Positions 1 to 5,408 of a DNA stretch of 29,443 nucleotides are shown here, in pieces. The stretch is from a virus. The translations under genes and the position numbers were made by a program. Under the pieces are notes generated by a model. The model was not told where the DNA came from and did not search any database. It was given only the letters and a program-made list of their open reading frames with translations. The stretch lies in the IMG/VR virus record IMGVR_UViG_3300034102_000077, positions 1 to 29,443 of that record; one strand, 5' to 3'. Position 1 is the first letter of the stretch; each line of letters opens with the position of its first letter.

Positions 1-53
1 GGGCAAACGAGAATTAAAAGCGTTTTTTATCGCCAATCGAAAGAAAATTAAAA

Positions 54-260
54 ATGGACTATACCGCACACGCAATCGCAGAGCTTTACGCTGTGGCAAA
101 GCATCACAATATCAAGGCTTATGAGATCGCCAATGAAGCTGGCATTACTCGTGTCACGCTGTCTAACTGGAAAAACAAACGCAGCGAACCAATGCTTGGC
201 GCATACCTGGCAGCGTTTCATGCACTCGAGCGCATAATTGCAGCCAGGGCAGTCGATTGA
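54..260 (+). CDS. Small helix-turn-helix DNA-binding protein
   Basis: 68-residue protein with the layout of an XRE/Cro-type helix-turn-helix: around residues 22-45, AYEIANEAGITRVTLSNWKN reads as helix, turn (EAGITRVT) and recognition helix with the typical LSNWKN ending. A second helical stretch (LGAYLAAFHALERI) closes the fold. It probably binds DNA, perhaps as an early regulator, but no operator can be assigned. The start ATG at 54 has only a weak purine-rich upstream sequence. Its TGA overlaps the region just before the next gene's ATG at 263, so the two are probably co-transcribed. The family is inferred from the motif; the regulatory role is a guess. Confidence 0.8.
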   Translation: MDYTAHAIAELYAVAKHHNIKAYEIANEAGITRVTLSNWKNKRSEPMLGAYLAAFHALERIIAARAVD

Positions 261-262
261 TC

Positions 263-607
263 ATGAAGCGATTCGGCAAATACCGCGCTGTCAAAGCGCA
301 GTGCAATGCTGGTCACATGCATGACAGTAAGCGGGAAGCTGCAAAGTGTGACGAGCTTCACATATTGCAAACGGCTGGTGAGATAAGTGATCTGACGATC
401 CACCCGCAATACTGGTTTGTGATAAATGGCAAGCAGCTTAAACATCCCAATGGTAGGCGGGTGGGTTACAAGTCTGATTTTGAGTATATTGAGAACGGGA
501 TGCTGGTGACTGAGGATGTGAAAGGGGTAATCGTTAGGGATTGGCCTTTGCGCCGCGCTGTCTTTAAGGCGCTATTTCCGAATCATGATCTACGGGAGAC
601 CAAATAA
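263..607 (+). CDS. DUF1064 family phage protein (nuclease-like)
   Basis: 114 residues from the ATG at 263; a TTG at 257 in the same frame is possible but overlaps the upstream stop. The pattern DSKREAAKCDELHILQTAGE, then DLTIHPQYW, then YKSDFEYIENG, then VTEDVKG is the signature order of DUF1064 phage proteins, which are regarded as PD-(D/E)XK-like nuclease relatives. The candidate acidic/lysine residues are the Glu in KREAAKCDE, the Asp in KSDFEY and the Glu-Asp-x-Lys in TEDVKG. Such proteins sit in phage replication/recombination modules, and a replication cluster follows here. Family assignment is good; nuclease activity is inferred. Confidence 0.8.
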   Translation: MKRFGKYRAVKAQCNAGHMHDSKREAAKCDELHILQTAGEISDLTIHPQYWFVINGKQLKHPNGRRVGYKSDFEYIENGMLVTEDVKGVIVRDWPLRRAVFKALFPNHDLRETK

Positions 608-643
608 AAATGGGTGACCGAAGCCACCCAAGGTTGTTTTGGT
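608..643 (+). terminator. Candidate intrinsic terminator after the DUF1064 gene
   Basis: TGGGTG (611-616) pairs with CACCCA (625-630) around a short CGAA-containing loop and is followed by a T-rich run (AGGTTGTTTT, 631-640). The stem is short (6 bp plus one pair past a mismatch) and the T-run is interrupted, so this is a weak candidate. It lies directly after a stop codon and before the only sizeable non-coding gap, which favours termination. Confidence 0.45.
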
Positions 644-816
644 AAGGAGCACCAAGCGGCGGATGATACGGGAAAACTGTATGCTGGTCAATGATGTATA
701 AATTCGCTTTTATAAATCACCAAATGCGGTTATATAAGAGCGAGCGGGGAGTGCCCAAGAGAGGAAAGGCACTCAACCCGCTCTAACAACGCCTACTTAG
801 GAAAGGCATCGCTGTA
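641..816 (+). promoter_or_regulatory. Non-coding leader with large imperfect stem-loop upstream of the replication genes
   Basis: Part of the longest gene-free stretch in the window. It holds three TATA-like hexamers (about 697, 711 and 731). Next comes an imperfect hairpin: AGAGCG (737-742) pairs with CGCTCT (779-784), and GAGTGCC (749-755) pairs with GGCACTC (768-774), with an asymmetric internal loop between the stems and a purine-rich loop at 756-767. No clear -35/-10 pair could be set. A promoter plus a structured 5' leader, or a small RNA, would fit. It does not look like a tRNA: the arms are wrong and there is no TTCRA-type loop. Confidence 0.4.
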
Positions 817-864
817 ATGAGTAATACACGCCACAGAACCATGACGCAAGATATTGCGTCATGA
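817..864 (+). CDS. Putative 15-codon leader peptide coupled to the replication initiator
   Basis: ATG at 817, preceded by a strong AGGAAAGG (799-806), opens a 15-codon frame (MSNTRHRTMTQDIAS). Its TGA at 862-864 overlaps the ATG of the initiator gene at 861 in the ATGA arrangement used for translational coupling. The initiator has no Shine-Dalgarno sequence of its own, so ribosomes arriving from this leader would be the natural way to start it. The peptide itself shows no recognisable motif. Coding is inferred from the ribosome site and overlap only. Confidence 0.5.
   Translation: MSNTRHRTMTQDIAS
840..863 (+). promoter_or_regulatory. 10-bp perfect inverted repeat covering the initiator start codon
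   Basis: CATGACGCAA (840-849) and TTGCGTCATG (854-863) are exact reverse complements separated by GATA. The 3' arm contains the whole ATG (861-863) of the downstream gene. As RNA it would form a stable hairpin hiding the start codon; as DNA it could be an operator. The leader ORF reads straight through it, so translating ribosomes would melt it. The repeat is directly visible; the control mechanism is inferred. Confidence 0.6.
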
Positions 865-1559
865 GCATTAAATTAATGAGCGCCGTGTGGGAGCGCGATG
901 ATCTCACATCAACCCAAAAACTTGTTCTATTAGCTTTGGCTGATTGGGCCAATGATGAAGGGCTCTGCTGGCCTTCGATAGATAGGGTTGCTCTTAAGGC
1001 ATCTCTGACAAGCAGGGGTGTGCAAAAAACAATCCGCTCTCTTGAAGAAATGCAGTTTCTTCGCAAAGAAGAAATAAAAGGCAGGGGAAATAAATACTGG
1101 GTTTCTATGCCCACGAACGAGGTTCACCCCCGAACAACGTTCACCCCACCCGTGTCACAGGTTCACCCCTCCCCTGAACCACGTTCACCCAATACATCAT
1201 ATACACATCAATTAACCACCAAGTATATAATAGAGGGGTATCCAGTCTGGTTGCCGATAGAGGCTTGGCAGGGTTGGGTGGAGATGCGGAATCAACGCAA
1301 GCGCCCATTAACAGATCGAGCGAAGGATAGGGCTTACAAGAAGCTGGAAGCCCTGCACTTGGCAGGACACGACATAAACGAATTGCTAGATCGTTCGACA
1401 ATCAACGGCTGGCTCGATATATATGAACCGAAAGGCGCGACCAATGCAGGAAATAGCAAACACGCAGCAGAACCAACCAACCCAATGGTCAGAGCAGTCA
1501 TTGCCAGCCAAGCTCGACGAGCTGCTGATGGGGAGCGACCTACCGACGATTGGGCCTAA
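861..1559 (+). CDS. Lambda O-like replication initiator with N-terminal winged HTH
   Basis: 232 residues. Residues 1-80 (MSIKLMSAVWERDDLTSTQK, then LADWANDEGLCWPSIDRVA) match the helix-turn-helix_36-type domain common at the start of phage replication initiators. It is followed by a Pro/Thr/Ser-rich linker (about 88-125) encoded by the iteron region, and a C-terminal helical domain (about 128-190, WLPIEAWQGWVEMRNQRKRP onward) of the kind found in phage O-like proteins. By analogy with lambda O, the N-terminal domain should bind the iterons in its own gene while the C-terminal part contacts the loader encoded next. Translation probably depends on the upstream leader ORF, because no Shine-Dalgarno sequence precedes the ATG, which sits in a hairpin. 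The next gene overlaps its 3' end. Initiator role confident; details inferred. Confidence 0.8.
   Translation: MSIKLMSAVWERDDLTSTQKLVLLALADWANDEGLCWPSIDRVALKASLTSRGVQKTIRSLEEMQFLRKEEIKGRGNKYWVSMPTNEVHPRTTFTPPVSQVHPSPEPRSPNTSYTHQLTTKYIIEGYPVWLPIEAWQGWVEMRNQRKRPLTDRAKDRAYKKLEALHLAGHDINELLDRSTINGWLDIYEPKGATNAGNSKHAAEPTNPMVRAVIASQARRAADGERPTDDWA
1115..1236 (+). repeat. Predicted replication origin: four iterons plus AT-rich stretch within the initiator gene
   Basis: Four direct repeats GTTCACCC begin at 1122, 1139, 1161 and 1183 (spacings 17, 22, 22). Extended left they read GAAC-N3-GTTCACCC at 1115, 1132 and 1176, with a degenerate GTCA-N3 version at 1154, so three units have an internal dyad (GAAC/GTTC). 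Immediately after, 1191-1236 is strongly AT-rich (AATACATCATATACACATCA and on to TATATAATAG). Iterons with internal symmetry followed by an AT-rich unwinding region, inside the initiator gene's linker, is the arrangement of the lambda origin. The repeats are seen directly; the origin role follows from that analogy. Confidence 0.75.
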
Positions 1560-1968
1560 GTCTGCGGAGACCCTTCAACAGTTTGTGGACGCGCCAAGAC
1601 CACCAATGCCAGACCGCGAACAGGTCGAGGTTATGATCGCGAAGCTATCGTTGGCCACCGCCAGCCAGAAGCGCAGTCAGGAAGAAGAAGCAGAGCGCCT
1701 GGAGCTTTATTGGCTGACGCTGCGGATCTATCCCTTGGTCGATCTGCGAAGCGCGTTCATTAAACTGCTACGCACTTGCAAGTTCATGCCAACGCCAGCG
1801 GAAATAGATTCGGTGGTTCAGAATGAAGGCTATGATCGCAGACGCAGGATAAATCGCGCCAAGCACCTTTTGATGATTCACTATCGGGATTACACGCCGC
1901 CCCAGGAATACGTTACGGCAGAGGAGCTGGCAGAGCTACGGAGCAATCTACAAATTGGCCAAGGATAA
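1444..1968 (+). CDS. Probable helicase loader-like (lambda P/G39P-like position) protein
   Basis: 174 residues from ATG 1444, which has AAAGG about 8 bases upstream. ATG 1423 and ATG 1528 are alternatives in the same frame; 1528 would cut the overlap with the initiator gene from 116 to 32 bases. The centre holds an acidic helix (QEEEAERLELYW) and a stretch reading YPLVDLRSAFIKLLRTCKFM followed by PTPAEI. This resembles the small helical N-terminal domain of G39P/DnaI-type loaders, where a helix pair ends in F-x-P-T-x-A-E-I. Its place directly after the O-like initiator supports loading the host replicative helicase at the origin. No P-loop is visible, so it is not an AAA+ DnaC-type loader. 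Family call moderate. Confidence 0.6.
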   Translation: MQEIANTQQNQPTQWSEQSLPAKLDELLMGSDLPTIGPKSAETLQQFVDAPRPPMPDREQVEVMIAKLSLATASQKRSQEEEAERLELYWLTLRIYPLVDLRSAFIKLLRTCKFMPTPAEIDSVVQNEGYDRRRRINRAKHLLMIHYRDYTPPQEYVTAEELAELRSNLQIGQG

Positions 1969-2131
1969 CGCCAGCGCCGCTACTAGGTTGATGTGCGACC
2001 TGGCTAAGTATCAGGCAGGAAAGCTATCACTGAATGATATACGTCAAAACTGGGCAAATCGTAAGTATGAAGGCGCTCCCAGGGAATGGGCTATCGAGGC
2101 GATTGCACACGCAAAACGACAAAAAACGTAA
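1955..2131 (+). CDS. Small hypothetical protein with TTG start
   Basis: 58-residue frame starting at TTG 1955, preceded by GGAG at 1940-1943 (11 bases spacing) and overlapping the upstream gene's end by 14 bases. It reads MAKDNASAATRLMCDLAKYQ at the start and later NWANRKYEGAPREWAIEAIA, with ordinary amphipathic-helix composition, then a basic tail and TAA. ATG 1991 is a shorter alternative (46 residues). The competing frame across this stretch, from ATG 2034, has atypical composition and is more likely the shadow. Function unknown; placement suggests a replication-module accessory protein. Confidence 0.6.
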   Translation: MAKDNASAATRLMCDLAKYQAGKLSLNDIRQNWANRKYEGAPREWAIEAIAHAKRQKT

Positions 2132-2222
2132 TAAAATGAAAAAAACGCTTTTCTTTATAAAATATCTGGATTATAGAATGGCTATCAGCAAGGGAATTAT
2201 CCCGCTAACAAGGAGACTGATA

Positions 2223-2459
2223 ATGATTACGCTTACACCAGCTTCAAAAAGCCTTTTTATTAGCTTTGCAGAAGATGCCGATAACTGGAGTGGAGAGCCA
2301 TTGCTTGATATTAGCGCAGCACAACGCGGCAACTTAACCGACCTGAAAAAACATGGGTTGCTTACAACTTTCCGCGACGAAGGTTGTGACTGGGTAATTT
2401 TTACAGATGCCGGCAGAGAATTTGCAGCAGCAAACGGCATCGAATATTTTCAAATTTAA
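2223..2459 (+). CDS. Small winged-helix-like hypothetical protein
   Basis: 78 residues from ATG 2223, which has an excellent AAGGAGA just upstream; the frame is open back to 2034 but the upstream part is not protein-like. The sequence pattern FAEDADNWSGEPLL, GNLTDLKKHGLLTTF, DEGCDWVIFTDAGREFAAAN reads as helix, helix, then a beta wing, as in small winged-helix proteins in which LKxxGLL is the recognition-helix region and VIFTDAG the wing end. It may be a DNA-binding regulator. The 91-base gap before it (2132-2222) is AT-rich and could hold a promoter, but no convincing hexamer pair was found. Confidence 0.7.
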   Translation: MITLTPASKSLFISFAEDADNWSGEPLLDISAAQRGNLTDLKKHGLLTTFRDEGCDWVIFTDAGREFAAANGIEYFQI

Positions 2460-2466
2460 ATAAACG

Positions 2467-2504
2467 GGGGGCTTCGGCCCCCACAAAACTAGAGGCTATG
2501 CCTC
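2467..2504 (+). terminator. Tandem stem-loops: UUCG hairpin and GAGGC/GCCTC hairpin
   Basis: GGGGGC (2467-2472), TTCG loop, GCCCCC (2477-2482) is a perfect 6-bp UUCG hairpin. After 9 bases comes GAGGC-TAT-GCCTC (2492-2504). Neither is followed by a T-run, so a classical intrinsic terminator is doubtful. An mRNA stabiliser, processing site or transcription attenuator between the genes ending at 2459 and starting at 2524 is as likely. Confidence 0.4.
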
Positions 2505-2523
2505 GCCAAACTGGAGATTTAAA

Positions 2524-2772
2524 ATGACTTTTATTACTCAAGCAATAGAAACTAAATATATACGAGCCACAGACGTTCGTGGCAGTAGCATTAAAGCAAC
2601 CGCATACGGCGGCAGCATTACAATTGGTTACGACCACGCATTAAACACGGACGGAGCGCACAAGGCTGCTGCTGATGCTTTAATTGCTAAGATGGGTTGG
2701 ACTGGCACATTTACACAGGGCGGAAACGCTAAAGGAAATGGCTACGTATTTGTAAATGTGGAGGGCGCATAA
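2524..2772 (+). CDS. Hypothetical protein
   Basis: 82 residues; ATG 2524 follows CTGGAGA. The recognisable core is IETKYIRATDVRGSSIKATA followed by GSITIGYDHALN and AAADALIAKMGW, a pattern I associate with small phage/plasmid proteins of unknown function: a short beta sheet followed by a helix. The C-terminus is Gly-rich and ends GYVFVNVEGA. It heads a run of small overlapping genes; the ribosome site for the next gene lies inside its last codons, suggesting coupled translation. No function proposed. Confidence 0.7.
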   Translation: MTFITQAIETKYIRATDVRGSSIKATAYGGSITIGYDHALNTDGAHKAAADALIAKMGWTGTFTQGGNAKGNGYVFVNVEGA

Positions 2773-2773
2773 C

Positions 2774-2968
2774 ATGGTTTTAACAGCACACAATCAAAAA
2801 TCTTGGGTGGAAACAATTTGGACCGCGCTAGAAATGGTTAGAGAGGATTGTATACCAGAGGGTGAGCCAATGTATGACGAGCAATGGGGCGATATTTGCA
2901 CTGCTATGGCATGGATTAGTGAAGCGCTTAACATCGAAACTACGGAGTTAGAGGATGAGTTTACATGA
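2774..2968 (+). CDS. Small acidic hypothetical protein
   Basis: 64 residues from ATG 2774; GGAGGG at 2760-2765 gives a good ribosome site, so the in-frame ATG at 2756 is not favoured. It is acidic, with helical stretches (WVETIWTALEMVREDCIPEG; WGDICTAMAWISEAL) and a C-terminus rich in Glu. The acidic, helical character could suit a protein-binding partner or inhibitor, but nothing specific is recognised. Its TGA overlaps the next ATG (ATGA), so it is co-translated with the HTH protein that follows. Confidence 0.65.
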   Translation: MVLTAHNQKSWVETIWTALEMVREDCIPEGEPMYDEQWGDICTAMAWISEALNIETTELEDEFT

Positions 2969-3189
2969 CACCATCTAAACTTAAACTAGCAAGAGTAGCT
3001 ATGGGCTACAGCGTAACAGAGATGGCTGACGCTTTACGCCTATCGCCAGACAATGGCGCAACCAGCATACGCAAGATGGAATCTGGCAAGGTGCGTATCA
3101 GTGGGCCAATAATGGTTGCAGTCGATGCAATGCTAAAAGGCTATGATCCATTCGGCGATGATTATGAGGACGAAGATGGACAATATTAA
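2965..3189 (+). CDS. XRE-family-like helix-turn-helix protein
   Basis: 74 residues. LKLARVAMGYSVTEMADALR followed by LSPDNGATSIRKMESGKVRISGP has the order of a phage-type HTH: the first helix, EMADAL as the scaffold helix, then a recognition helix around GATSIRKMESG. The tail is very acidic (DPFGDDYEDEDGQ). The ATGA overlap with the upstream gene and the 14-base overlap with the downstream DUF3310 gene show operon-style coupling. A transcriptional regulator of the middle genes is plausible but no target site is visible. Confidence 0.7.
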   Translation: MTPSKLKLARVAMGYSVTEMADALRLSPDNGATSIRKMESGKVRISGPIMVAVDAMLKGYDPFGDDYEDEDGQY

Positions 3190-3424
3190 TTCACACCAGG
3201 TTGGTGGAGATCACTACGCATCAAAGACGGTTCAACCTTGGCAAGCCATGGAATCTTGGATGTCGCCAGAAGCTTTTTCAGGTTATTTGCAAGGTAATTG
3301 CATAAAGTATTTATCACGCTATCGTGAGAAGAACGGTATTGAGGATTTGAAGAAGGCGCAGCACTATTTATCTAAGCTGTGCAAGCATGAAAGTGAGAGA
3401 AATGACAAACGCACCAAAGATTGA
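3176..3424 (+). CDS. DUF3310 family protein
   Basis: 82 residues from ATG 3176, chosen because GAGGA lies just upstream and the DUF3310 sequence begins here; an earlier in-frame ATG at 3143 would add unlike residues. Key pattern: HQVGGDHYASKTVQPW, then FSGYLQGNCIKYLSRYREK, then GIEDLKKAQHYLSKL. This is the hallmark of DUF3310 (SaV-like), a small nucleotide-kinase-associated phage domain of unknown activity. It is sometimes fused to, or next to, nucleotide metabolism and DNA-modification genes, and here a DNA methyltransferase pair follows. Confidence 0.85.
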   Translation: MDNINSHQVGGDHYASKTVQPWQAMESWMSPEAFSGYLQGNCIKYLSRYREKNGIEDLKKAQHYLSKLCKHESERNDKRTKD

Positions 3425-3917
3425 ACAACGCAGTGTAGCTAAATTAGTTCCATACGCAGCTAACAGCCGAACGCATACCGATACGCAGATTGCGCAGATA
3501 GCTGCAAGTATTAAAGAATTTGGATGGACTAATCCTATCTTAATTGATGGTAAAGATACTATTATTGCAGGGCATGCAAGGACACTAGCTGCACAAAAGC
3601 TAGGGATAAAAGATGTTCCTGTAATCGTTCTTGATTATTTAAGCGAGGCCCAGCAACGTGCATTAGTTATAGCTGATAACCAACTGGCGGTTAATGCTGG
3701 CTGGGACTATGAAATATTAGCTATTGAACTAGGGGAAATAAAAGACCTTGGATTTGACATAGACTTAATTGGCTTTAGCGCAGGAGAAATTGCAAAATTA
3801 ACCTTCGAAGAAAAGGATTTATATCCTGATTCAAGCGCGAAAGAAATTAACCCAGATGATTACAACATGGGACATCAATGCCCAAAATGTGGATTTGAGT
3901 TTAACGATGATAAATAA
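3402..3917 (+). CDS. ParB-like domain protein with C-terminal zinc ribbon
   Basis: 171 residues from ATG 3402; ATG 3387 is an alternative. The N-terminal half is a ParB/sulfiredoxin-like domain: a V-x-K-L-VPYAANSRTHTDTQI opening, IKEFGWTNPILIDG, then the IIAGHARTLAAQKLG motif and VPVIVLDYLSE. The C-terminus carries CPKCGFEFN, half of a zinc-ribbon. In many phages the same ParB-like module is fused in one chain to a DNA methyltransferase and ends with a similar CPxCG tail. Here it is a separate gene whose stop overlaps the start of a C5 methyltransferase by 11 bases, so it probably acts with that enzyme, for example in target recognition. Function inferred. Confidence 0.8.
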   Translation: MTNAPKIEQRSVAKLVPYAANSRTHTDTQIAQIAASIKEFGWTNPILIDGKDTIIAGHARTLAAQKLGIKDVPVIVLDYLSEAQQRALVIADNQLAVNAGWDYEILAIELGEIKDLGFDIDLIGFSAGEIAKLTFEEKDLYPDSSAKEINPDDYNMGHQCPKCGFEFNDDK

Positions 3918-4977
3918 ACCAGATTGCGCATGGAATTTAGCAGACCTAAATTTAATTCCAAAAAATGGAATAAAGGTAATGAGCACATTTGCTTGTGGAG
4001 GTGGCTCGAGCATGGGATATAAACGTGCTGGATGTGAGGTTATTGCAGCTAATGACATCGATCCAGAAATGGCGTGGCATTATAAGCTAAACATTAATCC
4101 AAAATATTATTTTCTTTGCCCTATTGGCGAATTGCTAGAAATGGAATTACCAGAAGAACTTTATAACTTAGACATTCTTGATGGTTCCCCACCTTGCTCA
4201 ACCTTTAGTATGGCCGGCAGCCGAGAAAAAGCATGGGGTAAAGAAAAGCACTTTAGAGAGGGACAGGCAAAGCAAGTCCTGTCTGATCTATTTTTTGATT
4301 ATCTTGATTTAGTAGGAAAGCTAAAACCAAAGGTAGCTATTGCTGAAAATGTTAAGGGAATGCTAATTGGAAACGCTAAGGGCTATACTAAGAAGGTAAT
4401 GGAGCGATTTAAGGAGTTAGGTTATCGTCCACAATTGTTCCTTCTAAATGGCGCCGATTGTGGTGTCCCACAAAGGCGTGAACGAGTTTTCTTTGTAGCA
4501 ATCCGCAATGACATTCAAAGTCAGCCATTAAAGCTAGCGCCAAAACATAGGTGGATAAGCTCAGGAGAAGCTACGCAGGATTTAAAGCGCCTTACTGTTG
4601 AAGAGATTAAAGATACAAAATCAACAGGTATTGATTTAAAAGCATGGAGCAAAACTCCAGAAGGAGGATGTTATGCAGATTATTTTAAAAAGTACGAAGG
4701 CAGAAACAATGCTTTTTCGCATCAAAAAATTAGCAGCAAGAAACCTTCCTGTACACTAACCGCAACATTTGATAATTTTACTCATTGGAATGAGTGCAGA
4801 AAACTAACTTTCCGCGAATGGAAGCGTCTTGGAAGTTTCCCAGATGATTATCAAGCTAAAACAGATAAAATTGGAAAGTATATGATTGGCATGAGTGTAC
4901 CTCCTAAAATGACTGAACAAGTTGCTCGTGCAGTATGCGAGCAATGGTTAGGTGTAAAACCAACAGAAGCTATTTAA
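3907..4977 (+). CDS. DNA (cytosine-5) methyltransferase
   Basis: 356 residues from ATG 3907 (an earlier ATG at 3856 lies inside the ParB-like gene). All core motifs are present: motif I FACGGGSSMGYKRAG (SAM binding), motif IV DGSPPCSTFS with catalytic Cys97, motif VI ENV at about 147-149, motif VIII QRRERVFFVA starting near 189, then a target-recognition stretch, motif IX RKLTFREWKRLGSFPDDY and motif X KIGKYMIGMSVPP. It should transfer a methyl group from S-adenosylmethionine to C5 of cytosine in phage DNA, most likely to evade host restriction. No cognate restriction gene is nearby. The gene is visibly richer in AAA, TTA and AAT codons than the terminase gene, which suggests separate acquisition. 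The target site is unknown. Confidence 0.93.
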   Translation: MINKPDCAWNLADLNLIPKNGIKVMSTFACGGGSSMGYKRAGCEVIAANDIDPEMAWHYKLNINPKYYFLCPIGELLEMELPEELYNLDILDGSPPCSTFSMAGSREKAWGKEKHFREGQAKQVLSDLFFDYLDLVGKLKPKVAIAENVKGMLIGNAKGYTKKVMERFKELGYRPQLFLLNGADCGVPQRRERVFFVAIRNDIQSQPLKLAPKHRWISSGEATQDLKRLTVEEIKDTKSTGIDLKAWSKTPEGGCYADYFKKYEGRNNAFSHQKISSKKPSCTLTATFDNFTHWNECRKLTFREWKRLGSFPDDYQAKTDKIGKYMIGMSVPPKMTEQVARAVCEQWLGVKPTEAI

Positions 4978-4997
4978 GCAGAGATAGGTGGTAAATA

Positions 4998-5408
4998 ATG
5001 ACCCAAGCTAAACTTACAGCAAAGCAGGAACTGTTCGCTCAGGGAATCGCTGATGGCTTAGGTCAAGCTGATGCTTATCGCATGGCTTATGACTCCAAGA
5101 CTGCATCTGAAGCCAGCATTTATGTGCAAGCATCTAACCTGATGAAAAACTCTAAGGTTGCTCTAAGGGTTGATGAATTAAAATCACAGGTAGTTGAGAA
5201 GCAATTATGGACACGCGAAATGTCTGTCAAAGGGCTGATACAAGCGTATCGCATCGCCCAGGATGCAAAGACATCAACAGGCATGACAGCAGCCGTTAAA
5301 GAGCTAAACGTAATGCACGGCTTCAACGAGCCAACTAAGCTGAGTATCACTGGCAACATGGTTACACGCATCGTGCGCGAAGTGACTGATGACAACGCTG
5401 AAGATTAA
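4998..5408 (+). CDS. Terminase small subunit
   Basis: 136 residues. The N-terminus TAKQELFAQGIADGLGQADA followed by YRMAYDSKTASEASIYVQAS and LMKNSKVALRVDELK is the classic Terminase_2-type HTH layout (KQ-x-F, a helix with an A-YR-x-AY motif, then N-x2-K-S-V-x2-R-I). It recognises phage DNA and hands it to the large subunit for packaging. ATG 4998 follows AGGTGG. The end overlaps the large-subunit start by 20 bases. Length and gene order are normal for the family. Confidence 0.9.
   Translation: MTQAKLTAKQELFAQGIADGLGQADAYRMAYDSKTASEASIYVQASNLMKNSKVALRVDELKSQVVEKQLWTREMSVKGLIQAYRIAQDAKTSTGMTAAVKELNVMHGFNEPTKLSITGNMVTRIVREVTDDNAED

Noticed and set aside
1-53. Promoter or attachment site at the left edge
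   Set aside because: Only a T-run and AT-rich sequence are seen; nothing specific can be supported.
737-784. tRNA or tRNA-like gene
   Set aside because: No cloverleaf with D, anticodon and T arms and no TTCRA-type loop; only a two-part hairpin.
1115-1191. Direct repeats as a small CRISPR array
   Set aside because: Units are only 8-16 bases with 17-22 base periods, lie inside a coding frame and have no cas genes; iterons fit better.
2034-2222. Upstream extension of the winged-helix gene from ATG 2034
   Set aside because: No ribosome site at 2034, poor composition, overlap with the TTG-start gene, and an excellent AAGGAGA before ATG 2223.
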